Assembly (NCBI GenBank): GCA_934621505.1
Contig: CAKTUU010000013.1
Span: forward strand, 1 to 53,192
DNA length: 53,192 nt
Direction: 5' to 3'
Source: an uncultured Clostridia bacterium
GTDB taxonomy: Bacteria; Bacillota; Clostridia; Christensenellales; Aristaeellaceae
Made by a program: the position numbers and the translations under genes. The first letter of the stretch is position 1, and each line of letters begins with the position of its first letter. The notes beneath the pieces are model-generated. The model was not told the origin of the DNA, made no database searches, and saw only the letters and a program-made list of their open reading frames with translations. Of this stretch, positions 48,574 to 53,192 are shown one piece after another.

Positions 48574-50973
48574 ATGCAGGGAACAACACGCAGAGGCATT
48601 CAAATGCCTGTGCTTCCGCTACGGGGAATGATGGCTTTTCCCCATATGGTATTGCATTTTGACGTGGGCCGTCCCAAGAGCGTGGCCGCTTTGGAAAAGG
48701 CCATGATGGAGGACCAGCGCATCTTTCTGGTAGCCCAGATGGACGCGGAGATTGAGGAACCCGCCCTGTCGGATTTGTGCCGGGTGGGCACCATCGCTCA
48801 GGTGAAGCAGGTGCTGAACCTGCCGGGCGACAGCATTCGCGTATTGGTGGAGGGCTTGCAGCGGGCCGTGATGGGCAGCCTTTTGTCCGAGGACCCCTGC
48901 ATGGTGGCCACGGTGCGCCCCGTCAAGGAGGAAACGGCCCAGGACACGCCGGAGATGCAGGCGCTGGTTCGCACGGCCCATACCTACTTTGAGGAATACT
49001 GCACGTCCAGTATGCGGGTCTCTCAGGAAACCATGCGGTCTGTGCTGGATGTGGATAAGCCGGACCAGCTGGCGGATATCATCGCCGCCAATGTGCTGAC
49101 CAGGCTGGAGGACCGTCAGGCCATTCTGGAAAAGCTGAAGGTAAAGGACCGGCTGGAGGCCCTGTGCGCCATTTTGCTGCGGGAAACCGAACTGGCGGAC
49201 GTGGAAAAGCAGGTGCAGGCCCGAATCAAAAAGCAGATTGAGAAAAACCAGAAGGATTACTATCTGCGGGAACAGATTAAGGCCATCCAGACGGAGCTGG
49301 GGGACAAGGAAGCCACCGATGTGGAGGAACTGCGGGACCAGCTGGCGCAAACCCCGCTGAACGACGAGGCGCGCGCCAAGGCGGAAAAGGAACTGGAACG
49401 CCTGAGCCGCATGGCCCCCGGAACCCCCGAAATCGGGGTGAGCCGCACCTATGTGGAGTGGATTCTGGATTTGCCCTGGGGCAAATCCACCACGGACAAT
49501 CTGGACCTGAAGCGGGCCCGCCGGGTGCTGGATGAGGACCATTACGGTCTGGAAAAAGTGAAGGAGCGCATCATTGAGTATTTGGCCGTGCTTCGCATGA
49601 AGGACGACATGAAGGGCCCGATTCTGTGCTTCGCGGGCCCTCCGGGCGTGGGCAAAACCTCCATCGTTCGGGCCATTGCCAAGGCGGTGGGACGGGAGTT
49701 TGTGCAAATGTCCCTGGGCGGCGTTCGGGACGAGGCGGAAATTCGGGGCCACCGGCGCACCTATGTGGGCGCGATTCCCGGCCGCATTATCTCCGGTATC
49801 AAGCAGGCGGGCACCATGAACCCGGTGTTCCTGTTTGACGAAATTGATAAAATGAGCAGCGATTTTCGGGGCGACCCGGCGTCGGCCCTGCTGGAGGTGC
49901 TGGACGCGGAGCAGAACTACGCGTTCCGGGACCATTACATGGAGCTGCCCTTTGATTTGAGCCGGGTCATGTTTATTACCACGGCCAATAACATCGAAAA
50001 CATTCCCGCGCCCCTGCTGGACCGGCTGGAAATCATCGAGGTTCCCAGCTATACCGACGAGGAGAAGCTGCGTATTGCCCGCAAGCACCTGCTGCCCAAG
50101 CAGATTGCCGCCCATGGGCTGAAGCCCAGGGCCGTGCGTATCAACGACAGGGTAATGCGCCAGCTGATTGAAGGGTACACCCGCGAGGCGGGCGTGCGCG
50201 AACTGGAACGGACCATTGCCCATGTGGTGCGCAAGGCCACGGTGGAACTGCTGGAAGAAAAAAAGAATGAAATCACAGTAACCCCGGACAAGCTGACCCG
50301 GTATCTGGGCGCGGTCAAATACATGCGGGAACCGCTGGAAAACGAAAGCCGCATCGGCGTTGTCAATGGACTGGCCTATACTACGGTGGGCGGCGAAATG
50401 CTGTCGGTGGAATGCATGGTCATGCAGGGCAGCGGCAGCCTGCAGCTGACCGGCAAGCTGGGCGATGTGATGCAGGAAAGCGCCAAGGCGGCCCTGTCCT
50501 GGGTGCGGGCCCACTGCGAGCCATGGGGCATTCCCGCCAGCTTCTTTAAGGAGCATGATATTCATATTCATGTGCCGGAGGGAGCCGTGCCCAAGGACGG
50601 CCCCAGCGCCGGCGTTACCCTGATTACCGCGCTGGTCAGCGCGCTGACGGCCATTCCCGTCAAGCAAAGCGTGGCCATGACGGGCGAAATTACCCTGCGG
50701 GGCCGGGTGCTGCCCATTGGCGGCTTAAAGGAAAAGCTGATGGCCGCTTATCGCGCGGGCATTACCCATGTGCTGATTCCAAAGGAAAACCTGAAGGATT
50801 TGGAGGACGTTGCCCCCGAGGTGCGCTCCGCCATTCACATTCAGCCGGTGGAGGATGTGCAGCAGGTGCTGAAGGCCGCCCTGGTGTGCGAGCCGCCCAT
50901 GGTATCCCGGGTGGACGCGCCTCTGACGGTTCCGCAGACCGTCGTGAAAACCAACGCTTACAGAGGAACATAA
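48574..50973 (+). CDS. lon: ATP-dependent protease Lon (LonA)
   Basis: A 799-residue cytoplasmic Lon protease of typical length. The N-terminal LON domain begins MPVLPLRGMMAFPHMVLHF (about 10-28). A coiled region (about 185-260) is followed by the ATPase: Walker A GPPGVGKTS (about 356), Walker B VFLFDEIDKM (about 419), then SRVMFITTAN. The protease domain has the catalytic serine in PKDGPSAGVTL (about 679) and lysine in GGLKEKLMAAYR (about 722). It degrades misfolded and regulatory proteins. GGGAGGAACGGT precedes ATG 48574. It has its own promoter and does not depend on the interrupted lonB. Confidence 0.96.
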   Translation: MQGTTRRGIQMPVLPLRGMMAFPHMVLHFDVGRPKSVAALEKAMMEDQRIFLVAQMDAEIEEPALSDLCRVGTIAQVKQVLNLPGDSIRVLVEGLQRAVMGSLLSEDPCMVATVRPVKEETAQDTPEMQALVRTAHTYFEEYCTSSMRVSQETMRSVLDVDKPDQLADIIAANVLTRLEDRQAILEKLKVKDRLEALCAILLRETELADVEKQVQARIKKQIEKNQKDYYLREQIKAIQTELGDKEATDVEELRDQLAQTPLNDEARAKAEKELERLSRMAPGTPEIGVSRTYVEWILDLPWGKSTTDNLDLKRARRVLDEDHYGLEKVKERIIEYLAVLRMKDDMKGPILCFAGPPGVGKTSIVRAIAKAVGREFVQMSLGGVRDEAEIRGHRRTYVGAIPGRIISGIKQAGTMNPVFLFDEIDKMSSDFRGDPASALLEVLDAEQNYAFRDHYMELPFDLSRVMFITTANNIENIPAPLLDRLEIIEVPSYTDEEKLRIARKHLLPKQIAAHGLKPRAVRINDRVMRQLIEGYTREAGVRELERTIAHVVRKATVELLEEKKNEITVTPDKLTRYLGAVKYMREPLENESRIGVVNGLAYTTVGGEMLSVECMVMQGSGSLQLTGKLGDVMQESAKAALSWVRAHCEPWGIPASFFKEHDIHIHVPEGAVPKDGPSAGVTLITALVSALTAIPVKQSVAMTGEITLRGRVLPIGGLKEKLMAAYRAGITHVLIPKENLKDLEDVAPEVRSAIHIQPVEDVQQVLKAALVCEPPMVSRVDAPLTVPQTVVKTNAYRGT

Positions 50974-50974
50974 G

Positions 50975-51571
50975 ATGGAAATCAAAACCGCGACCTTTGT
51001 CACCAGTCTGGCGGATTATCACGAGCAGCCGCCCATTACCCTGCCGCAGCTGGCGGTGGTGGGCAAAAGCAACGTGGGCAAAAGCTCGCTGATCAACGCC
51101 CTGTGCAACCGGCGCAAGCTGTGCAAAACCAGCGCCACCCCGGGCAAGACCCGCCTGATTAACGTGTTTTTGATTAACGAAACCTTTCATCTGGTGGATT
51201 TGCCCGGCTATGGCTTCGCCAGGGTGGATAAGGCGGAAAAAATGCGCTGGGGCCAGATGATGGACCGCTATTTTCAGGAAAGCACTCATTTGATGCATGT
51301 GCTGCATCTGGTGGATATTCGTCACGACCCTACCCAGGACGATATCGCCATGAACCGCTATTTTCACCAGATGGATATTCCCTTTACGGTGGTAGCCACC
51401 AAGGCGGATAAAATCAGCCGCGGCGCGCGTATGAAGTACCTGGCGCCTGTCTGCCGGGCGCTGAACGTGCAGCCCTGGGAGATCATTCCCTTTTCCAGCG
51501 AGGATATGACCGGCCGGGACAAGGTGCTGGAGCTGGTAGAAACCGTGCTGGGGGAGGAAGAAGCGCAGTAA
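50975..51571 (+). CDS. yihA: Ribosome biogenesis GTP-binding protein YihA/YsxC (EngB)
   Basis: A 198-residue GTPase needed for assembly of the large ribosomal subunit. Motifs are G1 GKSNVGKSSLI (about 32), G2 TPGKT (about 56), G3 DLPGYGFA (about 77), G4 VATKADK (about 140) and PFSSEDMTG (about 173). The start is one base after the lon stop codon, so translation is coupled. The lon-yihA pair is conserved in Firmicutes. Confidence 0.95.
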   Translation: MEIKTATFVTSLADYHEQPPITLPQLAVVGKSNVGKSSLINALCNRRKLCKTSATPGKTRLINVFLINETFHLVDLPGYGFARVDKAEKMRWGQMMDRYFQESTHLMHVLHLVDIRHDPTQDDIAMNRYFHQMDIPFTVVATKADKISRGARMKYLAPVCRALNVQPWEIIPFSSEDMTGRDKVLELVETVLGEEEAQ

Positions 51572-51576
51572 AATGC

Positions 51577-51617
51577 AAAACCGTCGTGCCTGATGACTGT
51601 CAGGCATGACGGTTTTT
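51577..51617. terminator. Bidirectional terminator between yihA and the MATE gene
   Basis: A 17-bp near-perfect stem (51577-51593 with 51600-51616), 6-base loop, with A- and T-runs on both sides, so it can stop both convergent transcripts. Confidence 0.92.
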
Positions 51618-51651
51618 GCTTTACAAAAACGTGTGAGAGGATAAAGTGACT

Positions 51652-53013
51652 TTACAGCGTTTTCAGCATGGTATCGTCCACATGCTTGTACAGGCTCAGG
51701 CACAGAGCCAGCGAAATGACCTCCGCAATGGGAAAGCTCCACCACACAGCGTCTACGTTGCCGGTCAGGCTCAGCAGCCAGGCGGCGGGCAAAAGCACGA
51801 TCAGCTGGCGGCAAAGGCTCATGAGCAGGCTGTAAAAACCCTTCCCAATGGCCTGGAAACAGGTGCTGATGGTAATGCCCACAGCGGCCATTAAAAAGCT
51901 GAGGCTGATAATGCGCAGGGCCACCACGCCCATGTTGGTCAGGTCGCTGGCCTCGCCGGATTCAAACAGACTCAGCAGCGTCTGGGGAATCAGCAGGAAG
52001 GCCAGCGTACCCAGCAGCATAATCACGCCTGCCCATTTCAGGGATACTTTAATGGAATCATACACCCGCTGGCGATTCCGCGCGCCGTAGTTGTAGCCGA
52101 TAATGGCCACCAGCGCGTTGCTCAGGCCAAAAACAGGCATAAACACAAAGGATTGCAGCTTGAAGTACACGCCCAGCACGCTTACCGCCACAGCGCCAAA
52201 GCCCAGCAGAATCAGATTCATCAGCACGTTCATGACGGAGGAAATGGACTGCATGATAATGCTGGGAAAGCCTACCGCCAGAATGCCCTTCAGAATTTCC
52301 CTGTTGGGGCGGAAGCCCTTCAGGTGGATGCGCAGCTCCCGGTTCTTGCACTGGTTCAGGGTCAGGCCCAGGGTCATGCTGGCAATCTGGCCGATCACGG
52401 TGGCGATGGCCGCGCCCGCCACGCCCATGGCCGGGCAGCCGTACAGGCCAAAGATCATAATGGGATCCAGAATGATGTTGGTCACAGCGCCCAGCAGTTG
52501 GGTAGCCATGGACAGGGTGGTGTTGCCGGTGGCCTGCATCATGCGTTCAAAGCATACGGAGAAAAACAGACCAAAGCTGTAAATGCAGACGATGCTCAGG
52601 TATTCGCCGCCCAGCTGACGCAGGTGGGGCACGGAGGTAAAAAGATCAAAAAAGCTGTGGGAAAAGAACAGGCCGAATACCAGAAAAATGGCATAGCCGC
52701 ACAGCTCGGTCAGCATACCGTTCAGTGCGGCGGCACGGGCCTGCTCCGGGCGCTTTTCGCCCAGCTTGCGGCTGATCAGGCTGTTAAAGCCTACGCCCAG
52801 GCCGGTGGATACGGCGATCATCAGCATCTGCACCGGATAGGCCAGCGAAACGGCGGTTAGGGCGTCGGCGCTGTAACGGGCGACAAAAATGCCGTCCACC
52901 ACGTTGTACAGCGCCTGCACCAGCATACTGATCATGACGGGAATGGCTACCTTTGGCACCAGTTTTCCCATGTCCATGGAGCCAAGCATTTTAGAGCGTT
53001 CCTGGGTCTGCAT
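51652..53013 (-). CDS. MATE-family efflux transporter
   Basis: A 453-residue transporter with about 12 membrane segments. MATE landmarks are KVAIPVMISMLVQALYNVVDGIFVAR in the first 40 residues, AVSLAYPVQMLMIAVSTGLGVG, and in the second half the mirrored VGFPSIIMQSISSVMNVLMN. It probably exports drugs or metabolites by cation antiport. I chose ATG 53013 (AGGAG upstream, spacing long) over the upstream 53061, which adds 16 basic residues. The family length fits the shorter form. Confidence 0.9.
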   Translation of the reverse strand: MQTQERSKMLGSMDMGKLVPKVAIPVMISMLVQALYNVVDGIFVARYSADALTAVSLAYPVQMLMIAVSTGLGVGFNSLISRKLGEKRPEQARAAALNGMLTELCGYAIFLVFGLFFSHSFFDLFTSVPHLRQLGGEYLSIVCIYSFGLFFSVCFERMMQATGNTTLSMATQLLGAVTNIILDPIMIFGLYGCPAMGVAGAAIATVIGQIASMTLGLTLNQCKNRELRIHLKGFRPNREILKGILAVGFPSIIMQSISSVMNVLMNLILLGFGAVAVSVLGVYFKLQSFVFMPVFGLSNALVAIIGYNYGARNRQRVYDSIKVSLKWAGVIMLLGTLAFLLIPQTLLSLFESGEASDLTNMGVVALRIISLSFLMAAVGITISTCFQAIGKGFYSLLMSLCRQLIVLLPAAWLLSLTGNVDAVWWSFPIAEVISLALCLSLYKHVDDTMLKTL

Positions 53014-53069
53014 CGTATCTTTCTTCTCCTTCTTCTTTACCGGCAGCCTGAAAAAGGCCACAGTATCTT

Positions 53070-53097
53070 ATGGTAGCAGGTAATTTTTTTTTGTCAA
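53070..53097 (-). promoter_or_regulatory. Promoter of the MATE gene
   Basis: On the minus strand: TTGACA (complement of 53092-53097), 16 bases, TACCAT (complement of 53070-53075). The rest to the window end shows no gene. Confidence 0.65.
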
Positions 53098-53192
53098 TAG
53101 GACAATACAATCTGTACACGCCCGTCTCATAAAAAAGCGAAAAGGTCAAGGAGATTATCAGGGCGGATAAGAGCAGCGAGCATATTGGCTTT

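Overview
The window looks like a chromosomal stretch of a spore-forming or formerly spore-forming Clostridia-type Firmicute. It has fairly high GC by eye, strong GGAGG ribosome sites, frequent TTG/GTG starts, spoVA genes, the lonB-lon-yihA order, Rex, and an Rnf-type operon. No tRNA, rRNA or CRISPR array was seen. Nothing was computed; all calls are from reading the sequence.

Layout. 1-5.4 kb: 3' end of a solute-binding protein gene, a NUDIX hydrolase, a membrane protein, and a minus-strand module of sigma factor, anti-sigma-like protein and clostripain-type protease. 5.5-11.9 kb: a signalling cluster (DUF6273 protein, unknown protein, PP2C, vWA, PP2C, kinase with membrane tail, membrane protein) resembling TerY-P triads. 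11.9-21 kb: a sugar ABC importer with a Tm-1-like protein, a TIM-barrel protein, a class II aldolase and a FadR-type regulator. 21.2-24 kb: a large serine recombinase ending next to a spoVAD gene that lacks its N-terminal half, then spoVAE. 24.1-31.1 kb: a minus-strand operon with two ABC exporter half-transporters, a HAD phosphatase, a pseudouridine synthase and an unknown protein. 31.2-48.5 kb: lonB, split by a 15.5-kb insertion. 48.5-53 kb: lon, yihA, and a MATE transporter on the minus strand.

Main discoveries. (1) lonB is cut by a 15,520-bp element bounded by the 9-bp direct repeat CATAGCGGA. Joining the two copies restores an intact lonB frame of about 563 codons. The two outer ends, joined, form a 48-bp near-palindromic attP-like site beside a large serine recombinase gene. 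(2) spoVAD is also cut next to a second large serine recombinase, so two sporulation-associated genes are interrupted in one window. (3) Inside the lonB element, a Hin-like invertase gene is followed by a 21-bp inverted repeat pair enclosing 116 bp. That segment carries a near-consensus promoter pointing away from a sortase-type repeat surface protein, which looks like a promoter switch in the OFF state. (4) The element's cargo is a divergent Rnf-like operon. It has no RnfB, an RnfD-RnfG fusion with two flavin domains, and an RnfA with no cysteine at all. It sits with an ApbE lipoprotein, a tandem-domain secreted protein and a NusG-II-type protein, which suggests electron export to extracytoplasmic flavins rather than classical ferredoxin:NAD coupling.

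How the parts may work together. Rex and a LysR regulator precede the flavin/Rnf genes and could tie them to redox state. The operon has two highly structured RNA leaders. If the recombinase excises the element in some cells, LonB is restored there and the respiratory cargo and switchable surface protein leave the chromosome. Whether this is developmentally programmed (skin-like) or simply site-specific integration cannot be decided from the sequence.
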